Made by a program: the position numbers and the translations under genes. From Pedobacter puniceum (GTDB taxonomy: Bacteria; Bacteroidota; Bacteroidia; Sphingobacteriales; Sphingobacteriaceae), in NCBI RefSeq assembly GCF_009674685.1, contig NZ_WKJI01000001.1, positions 744,001 to 808,000 of the forward strand: a stretch of DNA of 64,000 nucleotides. Reading direction: 5' to 3'. Below, one piece after another: positions 39,083-49,154 of the stretch. The notes under the pieces were generated by a model. It was not told the DNA's origin and made no database searches. It saw only the letters and a program-made list of their open reading frames with translations. Within the stretch, counting starts at the first letter, position 1, and the number at the start of each line of letters is the position of its first letter.

Positions 39083-39083
39083 T

Positions 39084-39731
39084 TTAATTATTTACCAATA
39101 CTGTAAATGTGGGCGTACCGTTACCCGATATGAATAAGGTATAATTCTTATTTGCTAGAAAGTTATAATTAGTAGTTAACAGGGGAGTTGTACCACTAGA
39201 AGGAAATATTCTTAAGATAGAGCCTGGTTCTACCTCAATATAACTAGAAGCGGTTTTAAAACCTAAGTTACTAATTAGGGCTACATCGCTTGCGTTTCTA
39301 ACCGTAATACCTGTGTTTTGGTTGGCATAACTAAAATGTATGAACCTTATTCTGGCATTATTTAATGCAGATGGTGTGCGGCTATCTTCTACTTGTAAAG
39401 CTGTGTTTTGACTTCCTCCGCTAAAGAAATAGGTATAATACCTATCTGCTGTAGTTCTTAAAGAAGATGAAGAGTTTACAAAAGCTGTTCCTGTATTTTT
39501 AAACTCTATTTTACGGTTGCCTGCAGGCAAAGCGCTATAACCAGTACTTTCTAAATAGCCTAAAGGTGTCATGGTAGATTTTACATCATCAAAATAAATA
39601 TCTTGCTTCGCAGAGCCTTCCAAAACGTTAATGATATTTACTTGTGCGGTACCGCTAGTGACAGAGCCATCCTCAGAACTACAAGAAGTAAATAAAAGAG
39701 CTATCAATAAAAGCTTAAAAATATGATTCAT
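39084..39731 (-). CDS. DUF4397 domain lipoprotein
   Basis: A 215-aa protein from the ATG at 39731, where a lipoprotein signal starts (FKLLLIALLFTSCSSEDGS, lipobox Cys). The ORF track extends 90 bp further upstream into the methyltransferase gene, but that would bury the signal. The mature protein matches DUF4397: AQVNIINVLEGSAKQDIYFDD at the start, then YSALPAGNRKIEFKNTGT, and ARIRFIHFSYANQNTGITV in the second half. These are surface-attached beta-sandwich proteins of unknown role, common in Bacteroidota. It lies just downstream of the SpoU methyltransferase gene on the same strand. Confidence 0.8.
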   Translation of the reverse strand: MNHIFKLLLIALLFTSCSSEDGSVTSGTAQVNIINVLEGSAKQDIYFDDVKSTMTPLGYLESTGYSALPAGNRKIEFKNTGTAFVNSSSSLRTTADRYYTYFFSGGSQNTALQVEDSRTPSALNNARIRFIHFSYANQNTGITVRNASDVALISNLGFKTASSYIEVEPGSILRIFPSSGTTPLLTTNYNFLANKNYTLFISGNGTPTFTVLVNN

Positions 39732-39741
39732 AGCGTGTTGA

Positions 39742-40272
39742 TTATTTATGGAGTTTACTGTAAAAATCCCAAAGTACAATACCTGTACTGATAACGATAT
39801 TGAAAGAATGTTTAGTGCCAAATTGAGGGATTTCTAAACAAGTATCCACTTCTTTCATCACTTCATCGCTTACACCATTTACCTCATTACCAAAAAATAA
39901 AGCAAATTTTTGATCACTCTCTGGTTGATAATCTAATAAAGAAACGCTGTTTTCTGCTTGTTCAATAGCTACAATTTGGTATGATTGTGTTTTTAGTTCT
40001 TCAAGAGCATCAGCAACACGTTCGAAATACTTCCATTGGATAGATTGCGTTGCACCCAATGCCGTTTTTTCTATTTCTCGGTGTGGTGGTTGCGCCGTAA
40101 TGCCACATAAATATAAAGCCTCAACTGCAAAACCATCAGCCGTTCTAAAAGCCGAGCCTACATTGTGTAAACTTCTTACATTGTCTAAAACTACAATAAT
40201 GGGTAGTTTTTCTTGTTGTTTAAATTCTTCGATTGATGGTCGGTTAAGTTCATCAAGCTTAAGTTTTCTCAT
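39742..40272 (-). CDS. SpoU/TrmH-family RNA 2'-O-methyltransferase
   Basis: A 176-aa SPOUT methyltransferase with the three family motifs: motif 1 NVRSLHNVGSAFRTAD, motif 2 FALFFGNEVNGVSDEV, and motif 3 CLEIPQFGTKHSFNIVISTGIVLWDF. In motif 3 Phe-Asn replaces the usual Leu-Asn. It has no N-terminal extension, so it is closer to small TrmL- or TrmH-type tRNA enzymes than to RlmB, but the target RNA cannot be settled from the sequence. It uses S-adenosylmethionine bound in the trefoil knot. It is divergent from the DEAD-box helicase 83 bp away. Confidence 0.87.
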   Translation of the reverse strand: MRKLKLDELNRPSIEEFKQQEKLPIIVVLDNVRSLHNVGSAFRTADGFAVEALYLCGITAQPPHREIEKTALGATQSIQWKYFERVADALEELKTQSYQIVAIEQAENSVSLLDYQPESDQKFALFFGNEVNGVSDEVMKEVDTCLEIPQFGTKHSFNIVISTGIVLWDFYSKLHK

Positions 40273-40355
40273 GCCCTAAAGATACTATGCTTTTTCTTTA
40301 TCAAATTGCTGTAAACAGATAAATTTAAAAGATATTTGCTTTTTAAATACAAGTT

Positions 40356-41666
40356 ATGCTAAAAGAGCTCCTTCAAAAATTACAAATAACAACATTAAAC
40401 GAAATGCAAAATGCCGCTTTAGAGGCTATTGCACAAAAAAATGATGTTATGGTGCTGTCTCCAACAGGTTCTGGGAAGACATTAGCATTTCTATTGCCTT
40501 TGGTTCAAAAACTTAATCGTCAAATAAAAGGGGTACAAGCTATTGTTGTAGTACCTTCTAGAGAATTGGCTATGCAAATAGACCAGGTTTTTAGGCAATT
40601 ACAATCAGGCTATAAAATAACTTGTTGCTATGGCGGGCATTCTACTAAAGTAGAAAAAAGTTCATTGTCAGATGCTCCGGTAATTATAGTGGCTACTCCA
40701 GGTAGGTTGGCTTACCACATCAGAGAAGGAAATTTTGATGTTTCTTCTGTTAAAACTTTGGTATTAGATGAATTTGATAAATCTTTAGAGTTGGGCTTTG
40801 AGGAAGATATGTCAGAGATTGTATCTTCATTATTTAAGTTGGAACAGAAAGTTCTTACATCGGCTACCCAATTAGAAGATTTTCCAGCATTTTTGCAGCT
40901 TCAAAAGCTAAAAACACTTAATTTCTTAAAAGATTTAGAGGCTATCCCGGATATTAAAACCGTTATCCTACAATCAAAATCAAAAGATAAATTCAATATT
41001 TTGATGGATGTTCTTTACAGAAATAAAGATGGTCAAAGCTTGGTTTTCTGTAACCATAGAGATGCTGTAGAACGGATTACCTTGATGTTGGCTGATAAAG
41101 GAATTGTAAATGGCGTTTATCATGGAGGTTTGGTACAGCAAGATAGAGAAAAGGCACTTTTTAAGTTTAGAAATGGAACCTATAATATATTAGTTACTAC
41201 AGATTTAGCTTCCAGGGGTTTAGATATTCCTGAAATAGAAACGGTTATCCATTACCAAATTCCGCATACGCTTGATGCTTTTATACATAGAAATGGTAGA
41301 ACAGCAAGAATGAAAGCTAGTGGTAAAGCTTATTTGTTACTATCCGAAGAAGAAACTGTTCCTCCGTATTTGAAAGAATATGAATTTACAGATACAGTGG
41401 TAGAAGAAAGGGAAATAAATTTAAACCATACCGGATGGGTTACCTTTTACATTGCAGGAGGTAAAAAAGATAAGTTGAGCAAGATGGATATTGCAGGTCT
41501 TTTATATAAAAAAGGTGATTTAGCTAAGGATGAAGTGGGCTTAATAGCTATTTACGACCAAATGTCTTATGTGGCTGTAAAAAGAAAAAAAGCAAGAGAG
41601 GTGTTGAAGAAAGTTAGCCAAGAAAAAATTAAAGGGAAGCGATATAAAATAGGGATAGATGAGTAA
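40356..41666 (+). CDS. DEAD-box RNA helicase with DbpA-type RNA-binding domain
   Basis: A 436-aa helicase. Motif I is SPTGSGKT, motif Ia PSRELAMQ, motif II is DEFD in place of DEAD, motif III TSAT, and motif VI HRNGRTAR. A C-terminal domain of about 80 residues (GWVTFYIAGGKKDKLSKMDIAGLL) matches the DbpA RNA-binding domain. DbpA-type helicases act in 50S ribosome assembly through 23S rRNA helix 92. The DEFD variant occurs in a Bacteroidota branch of this family. It is a single gene; the fecR gene downstream is separated by 80 bp and has a different promoter. Confidence 0.88.
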   Translation: MLKELLQKLQITTLNEMQNAALEAIAQKNDVMVLSPTGSGKTLAFLLPLVQKLNRQIKGVQAIVVVPSRELAMQIDQVFRQLQSGYKITCCYGGHSTKVEKSSLSDAPVIIVATPGRLAYHIREGNFDVSSVKTLVLDEFDKSLELGFEEDMSEIVSSLFKLEQKVLTSATQLEDFPAFLQLQKLKTLNFLKDLEAIPDIKTVILQSKSKDKFNILMDVLYRNKDGQSLVFCNHRDAVERITLMLADKGIVNGVYHGGLVQQDREKALFKFRNGTYNILVTTDLASRGLDIPEIETVIHYQIPHTLDAFIHRNGRTARMKASGKAYLLLSEEETVPPYLKEYEFTDTVVEEREINLNHTGWVTFYIAGGKKDKLSKMDIAGLLYKKGDLAKDEVGLIAIYDQMSYVAVKRKKAREVLKKVSQEKIKGKRYKIGIDE

Positions 41667-41709
41667 TCTATTTTAAATATATTTGCAGCTCCAATTTTTT
41701 TTATAAATA

Positions 41710-41717
41710 ATGTGTGT
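41710..41717 (+). promoter_or_regulatory. Possible control motif upstream of fecR
   Basis: ATGTGTGT lies 29 bp before the fecR start codon. It resembles the start of the 13-bp motif shared by the lyase and AraC promoters (48017 and 52304), but diverges after eight bases. It could be a promoter for the PUL ECF sigma factor. Confidence 0.35.
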
Positions 41718-41746
41718 TAGTCAATGCATTTAGCTCTATTAATTTA

Positions 41747-42895
41747 ATGACACAAGAAGAGTATATTAAGCTTTATGAAAAATATCAGGAGGGGAAACTA
41801 ACTGAGGATGAAGAGCAAAGCCTTTTAAATTATCATGATGATTTTGAACTGGCTGAATACCAGTGGGATGAGGAAAAAATGGGTGTTAAAGCTAATGTGC
41901 AGGCTGAAATCTATAACCAAATTTCAAAAGAAATTCATAAAACTTCTTCTAAGAGAAACTTTACATGGTTGGCAGCCGCATCTATATTATTAGCTGTTTT
42001 TTCTTTATTTTATTATTTCCAATCTCAGGATAAAAACTTAAACGATAACCAAATCGTAAAAAAAACGCTTATTCAAGAAGAGTTAAAACCCGGTAAAAAT
42101 GGGGCAATCTTAAAACTTTCTGACGGCTCTGAAATTGTACTTAATGAGACAAAAGATGGTTTTGTGAAGTATGATGGTAATGCAAAAATCAATAAACAAA
42201 ACGATTTATTAAGTTATAAAAGTGGCGATAATACCAATGAAAGCGTATTTAACATGATTTATACTCCTAAAGGAGGGCAATATAAAGTTGAGCTAGAAGA
42301 TGGCACAAAAGTTTGGTTAAATGCGGCATCGTCTTTACGTTTTCCTACTGTTTTTAACGATGATAAAAGAGTTGTTGAACTTCAGGGTGAAGCTTATTTT
42401 GAAGTAGCTAAGAATAAAAATAAGCCTTTTAAGGTTTTAGTAAATGATGCCTCACATCATAAGAAAATGGAGGTTGAGGTATTAGGAACACATTTTAATA
42501 TACAAGCCTACCATAATGAGGATTTTAAAACCACACTTGTGGAAGGTGCGGTAAAAGTAAATAATCAATCTCAAAACAGTTTTATTCTTACCCCTGGTGA
42601 GCAATCAACCCTATCTTCAAAATCCGAAAAGTTAGTGGTTAAAAAAGCAAATGTTAAAGAAGCTTTAGCTTGGAAAAATGGTTTATTTATTTTTGATAAG
42701 GAGCATATTTACACGATCATGAATAAGATTTCTAGATGGTATGATGTTGAAATTGTTTATGAGGGTAATATGGAAAATAAAGAGTTTGTAGGCACCATTT
42801 CCAGAGATGAAAGCCTTTCTGAAGTACTAAAAACACTTGAACTTACTGGTACCATAAAATTTAAGGTAGAAGGTAGGAAAGTTATTGTAAAATAG
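41747..42895 (+). CDS. FecR-family anti-sigma factor
   Basis: A 382-aa protein from the ATG at 41747; the ORF track start 33 bp earlier falls in the promoter region. The cytosolic N-terminus (about 75 residues, QEEYIKLYEKYQEGKLTEDE) binds the sigma factor. One membrane helix follows (TWLAAASILLAVFSLFYYF), then the periplasmic FecR domain (YTPKGGQYKVELEDGTKVWLNA) and a DUF4974 domain (EVLKTLELTGTIKFKVEG). It senses the cognate SusC-type receptor and releases the ECF sigma factor. Usually the sigma gene is directly upstream; here it is not. The only ECF sigma in the window is at 51553, on the other strand. Confidence 0.93.
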   Translation: MTQEEYIKLYEKYQEGKLTEDEEQSLLNYHDDFELAEYQWDEEKMGVKANVQAEIYNQISKEIHKTSSKRNFTWLAAASILLAVFSLFYYFQSQDKNLNDNQIVKKTLIQEELKPGKNGAILKLSDGSEIVLNETKDGFVKYDGNAKINKQNDLLSYKSGDNTNESVFNMIYTPKGGQYKVELEDGTKVWLNAASSLRFPTVFNDDKRVVELQGEAYFEVAKNKNKPFKVLVNDASHHKKMEVEVLGTHFNIQAYHNEDFKTTLVEGAVKVNNQSQNSFILTPGEQSTLSSKSEKLVVKKANVKEALAWKNGLFIFDKEHIYTIMNKISRWYDVEIVYEGNMENKEFVGTISRDESLSEVLKTLELTGTIKFKVEGRKVIVK

Positions 42896-42951
42896 CGTAT
42901 CTTGTTGTTTTACAATTGCTGTTAACCAATTAAATTAAAAGGTCTTATTTC

Positions 42952-45900
42952 GTGAATTACTTTAGAGATGGCGACCGCTTTAGTCAATTTCATGGGCCGT
43001 TTAAAATTTTTATAAGCTTCGGTTTCTACAGGCTTCTGATGCTGGTATGTTTTCTTCTGTTAGCAATAACAAAGACACATGCTCAAAAAATTTCTTTGTC
43101 TGAAAGAAAAGCATCCTTAGAAAATATCTTTCAACTGATAGAGCAGCAAACTTCCTATCGCTTTGTTTTTAATACCATTATTCTAGAAAAAGCAAAGCCC
43201 GTAGATATCAAAATAAAAAATGCCGAGATTGGAGAAGTCTTGGATTTAGTCTTTAGAAATCAACCTCTTACCTATACCATTGTTAAGCAAAATATCATCC
43301 TTAAAGAAAAAGAAGTAAGTAGTCCAGAAATCATGGTTATTTATGGAATTGTTACGGATGAAAAAGGAATTGGGTTTCCAGGGGCCAGAATTGGCATTAA
43401 AAGTAAGAATATCAATACCATTACAGATGAAGAAGGAAAGTATAAACTTGTTATCAATGATGTAAAAGATCAAATCATAAGTTTTGAGGCTTTGGGATAT
43501 CAAAAACAAGAAGTTATTATCCAAGATAATTTTAATATTGATATTCAATTAAAGCCAGATCTGAAAATACTAGAGGAAATTATAATTGTAGGTTATGGAG
43601 AGGTAAATAAAAGAGATTTAACAGGCTCTGTTGGTGAAGTAAACATGAAAGATTTAACAAAAGCACCTGTAAAGTCTTTTGATGATGCTTTTGCAGGACG
43701 TGTTGCAGGTGTACAAGTTACCTCGCCTGATGGGCAGCCGGGCGCAGTGCCAACCATTATTGTAAGAGGTGGTAATTCTGTAACTCAAGATAATTCTCCA
43801 CTTTATGTGATTGATGGTTTTCCAATAGAAGATTATAATATAAATGCTATACACCCAGATGATATTGCTTCAATTGAGGTTTTAAAAGATGCTTCATCTA
43901 CAGCTATTTATGGCGCCAGAGGTGCTAATGGTGTTGTTATTGTAAGTACTAAAAAAGGTATAAAAGGAAAGTCGGTTTTCTCTTTTAATAACTATTATGG
44001 CTTGCAAGGAAATACCTCGCAGATAGAGCTTATGAAACCATATGAGTTTGTAAAATATCAATTGGAGTTAGACTCTATTAGAGCTGCAGGTATATATCTA
44101 CAAGATGGTAAAACTTTAGAAAGTTATCGAAATGAAAATGGCATCAATTGGCAGGATGAACTTTTTAGAGAAGCACCTATGTTGAGTTCTTATTTTGCTG
44201 TTAGAGGCGGTAATAAAGATAATAGCTATGCTTTTTCAAGCTCTTTGTTTGACCAAAAAGGAACAGTTATAGCCTCAGGATTTAAACGTTATCAAGCCAG
44301 ATTGGTGATAGAGCAAAGTTTGAATAAACGCTTTAAAGTTGGAGTAAACGCTAATTTAAGTAGCTTAAAAAGCTATGGTACTATTTTTACAGGTACCAGA
44401 AACACATTCCTAAATATTTTAATTAATACTTGGCAGTATAGGCCAATTGCAGGTAACTTCTCTTTAGATGAGCTTTTAAATAATGCGCAAGATCCGGCAG
44501 TAGCATCTGCAACCAATTACCAATGGAACCCAGTACTTACTGCTACAAATGAGTTGAGAGACCGTATGAATAGCCTTTTAACCTCAAATGTTTATGGCGT
44601 TTACGACATTAGTAATGCTTTAAAATTAAGAGTAACAGCAGGTTTAAATTTAAGTAAGCTCAGAAATGATGAGTTTAATAACTCTAAAACTAGGCAAGGA
44701 AGTAGCGCTAGTCCGTTAGGGCAACGTGGTGTTAATGGTGCTATAACTTTTACGGAGCTCAGCAATTTAATTAATGAGAATACACTTACTTATCAAAAAT
44801 CAATCAATAAAGAGCATTTCTTTACATTACTTTCGGGTTTTACCATTCAGGAAAATAAATTTGCTTACTATGGTTCTGGAGCTATCAGAATACCTAATGA
44901 AACTTTAGGTATCGGAGGGTTAGCCCAAGGTGTACCAGTTGCTATTCCTTCTCAAAACTCAGAAAATAGGCTGCTTTCTTTTTTAGGTAGATTAAACTAT
45001 AACTATAAATCAAAATATTTATTCACAGGAACTTTTAGAGCAGATGGTTCATCAAAGTTTACCGGTAATAATCAATGGGGCTATTTCCCTTCTGGATCTT
45101 TTGCGTGGAATATAGCGCAAGAGAAGTTTATGCAGGGGCTTCATTTTTTATCAGAAACCAAATTAAGATTAAGCTACGGTTTAACAGGAAATAACAGAAT
45201 TAGTGAGTATGCATATTATGGTGCTATTACCCAAGGAGGCAATAATTCTTATATGCCAGGTGGGACTTTTATAAGTGGTGCTTATGTTTCTAATTTAAGT
45301 AATCCCGATTTAAAATGGGAAAGTACAGCAGAATTAGATTTTGGTTTAGATATTGGTTTTCTTAATCAGCGTTTTACTTTAACAGCAGATATTTATAAAA
45401 AGAAAACAAACGACTTATTATTAAATGCACAATTACCTACTTCTAGTGGATTTAGTAATGTTTTCCAGAATATAGGTGCTGTTGAGAATAAAGGTTTAGA
45501 GCTTACTTTACAATCTTTTAATATCAGAAATGAAAAAATAAAGTGGAATACTTCTTTCAACATATCTTTCAATAGAACAAAATTAGTAGGCTTAGCTCAA
45601 AATCAAAAAGAGTTATTAAGTACAGTGAGGTGGAACTCTGGGAATGATTATGCGCAAAATCCAGCTTATGTAGCCCGTATTGGGCAGCCTGTGGCTATGT
45701 TTTATGGTTTTGTTTGGGATGGAGTTTATCAATTTTATGATTTTGATAAAACACCTACAGGTACTTATGTACTAAAAGCAGATATTCCTAATAATGGTAA
45801 TCCACGACAAAATATACAACCCGGTGATATCAAGTATAAAGATATTAATGGTGATAATGTTGTTGATATGCAAGATAGAACAGAGATAGGAAACCCTAAT

Positions 45901-46395
45901 CCCAAGTTTTTTGGAGGTTTAGCTAATAACCTCAGCTTTAAAAATTTTGATGTTCATGTTTTCTTGCAGTTTGTTTATGGTAATGAAGTGATGAACGTAA
46001 ACAGGTATTTAATGGAAGGTGGTACCACTACATTGGGTGCTAACCAATTTGCAAGCTACCAAAATCGTTGGACGCCAGAAAACCCATCAAATGAGCATTT
46101 TAGAACAAGAGGATGGGGGCCATCAGTTTATTCATCAAGAGTTATAGAGGATGGTTCTTTTATTAGATTAAAAACCATAAATTTAGGTTATAAAGTAGAA
46201 AATAAACTTTTACAGCGTTTAGCAATAAGCAATTTTAGAGTTTATGTAGCCGCTCAAAACCTAATTACATTAACTAGATATTCAGGTAATGACCCAGAAG
46301 TTTCAGTATTTGATTCTGCTTTAACACCGGGTTTAGATTATTCTGCATATCCAAGAGCAAAAGTGGTAACATTAGGTTTAGATATTTCTTTTTAA
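42952..46395 (+). CDS. SusC-type TonB-dependent outer membrane transporter
   Basis: A 1147-aa receptor. The signal region ends near ITKTHAQ; residues about 45-115 are an STN domain (SLSERKASLENIFQLIEQQTSYRF), used for signalling to FecR. A carboxypeptidase-like beta-sandwich follows (IVTDEKGIGFPGARI), then the plug (VIVGYGEVNKRDLTGSV, VIVRGGNSVTQDNSPLYVIDG, IEVLKDASSTAIYGARGANG) and a long barrel ending in LGLDISF. It imports oligosaccharides with energy from TonB. The chosen start is the GTG at 42952; the next in-frame ATG (43039) is possible but would shorten the signal. susD starts 1 bp after the stop. Confidence 0.96.
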   Translation: MNYFRDGDRFSQFHGPFKIFISFGFYRLLMLVCFLLLAITKTHAQKISLSERKASLENIFQLIEQQTSYRFVFNTIILEKAKPVDIKIKNAEIGEVLDLVFRNQPLTYTIVKQNIILKEKEVSSPEIMVIYGIVTDEKGIGFPGARIGIKSKNINTITDEEGKYKLVINDVKDQIISFEALGYQKQEVIIQDNFNIDIQLKPDLKILEEIIIVGYGEVNKRDLTGSVGEVNMKDLTKAPVKSFDDAFAGRVAGVQVTSPDGQPGAVPTIIVRGGNSVTQDNSPLYVIDGFPIEDYNINAIHPDDIASIEVLKDASSTAIYGARGANGVVIVSTKKGIKGKSVFSFNNYYGLQGNTSQIELMKPYEFVKYQLELDSIRAAGIYLQDGKTLESYRNENGINWQDELFREAPMLSSYFAVRGGNKDNSYAFSSSLFDQKGTVIASGFKRYQARLVIEQSLNKRFKVGVNANLSSLKSYGTIFTGTRNTFLNILINTWQYRPIAGNFSLDELLNNAQDPAVASATNYQWNPVLTATNELRDRMNSLLTSNVYGVYDISNALKLRVTAGLNLSKLRNDEFNNSKTRQGSSASPLGQRGVNGAITFTELSNLINENTLTYQKSINKEHFFTLLSGFTIQENKFAYYGSGAIRIPNETLGIGGLAQGVPVAIPSQNSENRLLSFLGRLNYNYKSKYLFTGTFRADGSSKFTGNNQWGYFPSGSFAWNIAQEKFMQGLHFLSETKLRLSYGLTGNNRISEYAYYGAITQGGNNSYMPGGTFISGAYVSNLSNPDLKWESTAELDFGLDIGFLNQRFTLTADIYKKKTNDLLLNAQLPTSSGFSNVFQNIGAVENKGLELTLQSFNIRNEKIKWNTSFNISFNRTKLVGLAQNQKELLSTVRWNSGNDYAQNPAYVARIGQPVAMFYGFVWDGVYQFYDFDKTPTGTYVLKADIPNNGNPRQNIQPGDIKYKDINGDNVVDMQDRTEIGNPNPKFFGGLANNLSFKNFDVHVFLQFVYGNEVMNVNRYLMEGGTTTLGANQFASYQNRWTPENPSNEHFRTRGWGPSVYSSRVIEDGSFIRLKTINLGYKVENKLLQRLAISNFRVYVAAQNLITLTRYSGNDPEVSVFDSALTPGLDYSAYPRAKVVTLGLDISF

Positions 46396-46396
46396 T

Positions 46397-47992
46397 ATGA
46401 AAAGTCTAACATCCATAGCGTTTTTGTTTTTAATACTACATAGTTCTTGCGAGAATTATTTAGAAACAAAGCCTATTAACTTTGCTACACCAGAGACTTT
46501 TTATAATAATGAACAAGAACTAACAGCTGCTTTAATGGCTGTTTATTCTGAATTGGGAAGCACTAATGAAGGCACTTACTCTAGATTTTTATCTTTAGAA
46601 GCACCTGCTTCAAATGATGAGATTTTAAGAAGAGGCGCCAATACAGAAGCTGCCGCTGATGCTTATAATGCAAGTGCCTCTTATGATAGGTTTTTTAATT
46701 GTTGGACAGCTCTTTACTCTGGCATACAAAGAGCTAATTTGTTACTTGAAAATATCAATAAAGCACAAGTTTCTTTAGATGTAAAGAATAAGATTAGGGG
46801 AGAAGCTATGTTTTTAAGAGCTTATTATCATTTTATATTAGTGTCTTATTGGGGCGATGTACCATTAAAATTATCATCAACAAATTCTTTAAATCAAATT
46901 TATATTGCTAGAACTCCTGCCAAACGGGTTTATGAAGCGGTTATTCAAGACATGATCAATTCTTATGATTTAGTAAATGATATAACCTCTTATAATCATG
47001 CTGGTAGGGTCTCTAAAACTGCTGTTGCAGGTGTTTTAGCAAGAGTTTTTTTACACGCGGCAGGACGTTTGCAAGATGCCTCATATTATCAAGAAGCAAA
47101 AGATTGGGCTTTAAAAGTAATACAATCAGGAATCCACAGTCTAAATCCTGATTATAAGCAAATATTCATTAACCATAGTGCTGATATTTATGATATAAAA
47201 GAATCTATTTGGGAAGTAGAATTTGAGCAAGATAATAATTCACAAAGAAACGAAGGAGAGCGCTTTGGCTCTACTATTGGCATCAGGAATAACGACGATA
47301 GGACAGGGTTTATGCAAGGTAATTATACAGCTACAGGAGTATTGTATAATTTATATGGTATAGGTGATTTAAGAAGAGATTGGAATATAGCCCCGTTTTA
47401 TTATCCTAATTTTGATAGAAATAACCCGCCAGTAATGTATCCTGCAAATTATAGATGGGGGCGTTATGTAGCAAAGTGGAGAAGAGAATATCAAACTAAA
47501 GATTATAATAAAAACTTTGGTGGTACAAATTGGCCTTTATTAAGATATGCCGATGTCTTATTGATGTTTGCAGAGGCAGAAAATGAAATTAATGGGCCTA
47601 CAGCAGAGGCTTATCATGCCGTAAATATGGTGAGAAGAAGGGCCCACAGACTCCCAGCAGAGCAAAATAGTACTGCCGCTGATTTACCTTCTGGCTTAAA
47701 TAAACAATCTTTTTTTAATTGGATAAAAGATGAAAGAGCTAGAGAGTTAGCTTTTGAAGGTCATCGTAAGTTAGATTTATTACGTTGGAATTTATTAAGC
47801 ACTACCATGCAACAAATGGTAAGTATAATTTCTACTTCCGCACCATCAGCCTCAAATACGGCTTTGGGCTATTCAGGCAGGACTTCTTCTTTAAGACCTT
47901 ATCAGAATTTTAGTAGTAGAGATTTGTTTTTTCCTATTCCTACTCAAGAAATATCATTAAATAGTCTAATGGTACAAAATACAGGCTGGTAA
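46397..47992 (+). CDS. SusD-type surface glycan-binding lipoprotein
   Basis: A 531-aa RagB/SusD lipoprotein. The signal is SIAFLFLILHSSCENYLETKP with the lipobox Cys; the N-terminal SusD domain has FYNNEQELTAALMAVYSEL and the TPR-like helices (GEAMFLRAYYHFILVSYWGDVPL is the hallmark). The C-terminal domain includes LRYADVLLMFAEAENE and WIKDERARELAFEGHRKLDLLRW. It caps the SusC channel and delivers the glycan. Paired with susC by a 1-bp gap. The preferred glycan cannot be read from it. Confidence 0.96.
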   Translation: MKSLTSIAFLFLILHSSCENYLETKPINFATPETFYNNEQELTAALMAVYSELGSTNEGTYSRFLSLEAPASNDEILRRGANTEAAADAYNASASYDRFFNCWTALYSGIQRANLLLENINKAQVSLDVKNKIRGEAMFLRAYYHFILVSYWGDVPLKLSSTNSLNQIYIARTPAKRVYEAVIQDMINSYDLVNDITSYNHAGRVSKTAVAGVLARVFLHAAGRLQDASYYQEAKDWALKVIQSGIHSLNPDYKQIFINHSADIYDIKESIWEVEFEQDNNSQRNEGERFGSTIGIRNNDDRTGFMQGNYTATGVLYNLYGIGDLRRDWNIAPFYYPNFDRNNPPVMYPANYRWGRYVAKWRREYQTKDYNKNFGGTNWPLLRYADVLLMFAEAENEINGPTAEAYHAVNMVRRRAHRLPAEQNSTAADLPSGLNKQSFFNWIKDERARELAFEGHRKLDLLRWNLLSTTMQQMVSIISTSAPSASNTALGYSGRTSSLRPYQNFSSRDLFFPIPTQEISLNSLMVQNTGW

Positions 47993-48016
47993 ATAATCCG
48001 CAAAAAAAACATTTGG

Positions 48017-48029
48017 TTTATGTGTGTGC
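48017..48029 (+). promoter_or_regulatory. Shared motif upstream of the lyase gene
   Basis: TTTATGTGTGTGC is identical to the sequence at 52304-52316, upstream of the AraC gene. It lies in the 233-bp gap between susD and the PL14-like gene, about 200 bp before the latter's start. It is a candidate binding site or promoter of the regulator that links these two operons. Confidence 0.5.
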
Positions 48030-48225
48030 TATACCCAAATAAGCTCTTTACAATTATAACTTATTAAACCAATTTTAAATCTGTATCTATAAAAGTGAAG
48101 ATATTCTCCTCACGATGATAAATAAGATTTAGGCTTATAATTATTAATCTAATAAACACTCTCATGGGGTTTAAGGCCCGTTTTATTGCGATTAATTAAC
48201 CAATTATAACCTAAAAATTAGAAAA

Positions 48226-49080
48226 ATGATTCAAAAACATCAACCAAGAAACATGGTTTCTTTGTCTTTGCTTTTTATAGCAGGACTATTCACTGCATGT
48301 GAAAATGATTTACAACCGCTTATTGGCGAACAAAATGAAGCCACCCAGGCAAGAGCTATTTACAGTACCAGAACCGTAAATTGGAATAACCTTTCTGATG
48401 GCACCTATACAAATACCGAAGCTGTTGCAGATTTTGGTAATGTAACCGGATGGAATGAAGCCAGAGCTTATATTTCTTCTGGTACAGCTCGTGTAAAATT
48501 AGAACCTAATGCCTTATCAGGTGCTGGCGGAATGATATCAAACATTGATATTTCTGATGGCAGCGAATATGAACTACAGTATGATGTGAAATTCCATAGC
48601 CAGTTTGATTGGAGTCGTGGCGGAAAAGTAGGTTTCGGTTTTAAAATTGGCGATGGTAATACCGGATGTGATAAAGCTGATGATGGCAATGGAGGAAGTG
48701 CCAGAATGATGTGGTATACCGATAATAATGGTGTTACAAGATTAAAGCCTTACATCTACTATAAAGATATGCCAGGCACTTGCGGATATGATTTTGGTAA
48801 AGGATATCCCGCATCAGGAAGTATACAGAGAGGAACCTGGTATACGGTTAAGATTTATGTTAAAAGTAATACCGGAACCAACACAAATGGTTGGCTAAGA
48901 GTTACTGTTGAAGGACAAACTATTTTAGATACTGCAATTAGATGGACAACCAACGATGCTAAACGTTTGATCAATACCATGGCTTTTACCTCATTTAGAG
49001 GAGGAAGTGATTCTTATTGGGAATCTAGCACAGTAGGTTATATCTATTACGATAATTTATCGTGGACTAAAATAAACTAA
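48226..49080 (+). CDS. Polysaccharide lyase-like secreted lipoprotein (PL14-like fold)
   Basis: A 284-aa protein. The lipoprotein signal is SLSLLFIAGLFTACENDLQ. The mature part resembles the PL14/PL20 beta-jelly-roll lyases that act on alginate or glucuronan: DWSRGGKVGFGFKIGDG, then GGSARMMWYTDNNG, then KPYIYYKDMPGTCG, then GTWYTVKIYVKSNTG. These enzymes cleave the glycosidic bond next to a uronic acid by beta-elimination and leave an unsaturated end, which the GH88 enzyme encoded at 62193 could remove. Substrate is unknown. It follows susD after a gap with its own regulatory motif and has its own terminator. Confidence 0.7.
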   Translation: MIQKHQPRNMVSLSLLFIAGLFTACENDLQPLIGEQNEATQARAIYSTRTVNWNNLSDGTYTNTEAVADFGNVTGWNEARAYISSGTARVKLEPNALSGAGGMISNIDISDGSEYELQYDVKFHSQFDWSRGGKVGFGFKIGDGNTGCDKADDGNGGSARMMWYTDNNGVTRLKPYIYYKDMPGTCGYDFGKGYPASGSIQRGTWYTVKIYVKSNTGTNTNGWLRVTVEGQTILDTAIRWTTNDAKRLINTMAFTSFRGGSDSYWESSTVGYIYYDNLSWTKIN

Positions 49081-49113
49081 TCACACAATCACCATAAAAG
49101 GTTAATTAATCAA

Positions 49114-49149
49114 AGCCAGATTCTGAATATTTTAGAGTCTGGCTATTTT
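49114..49149 (+). terminator. Terminator after the PL14-like gene
   Basis: AGCCAGA-TCT pairs with AGA-TCTGGCT with one mismatch. The tail ATTTTAAAAT is weak in T, so termination may be partial. Confidence 0.6.
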
Positions 49150-49154
49150 AAAAT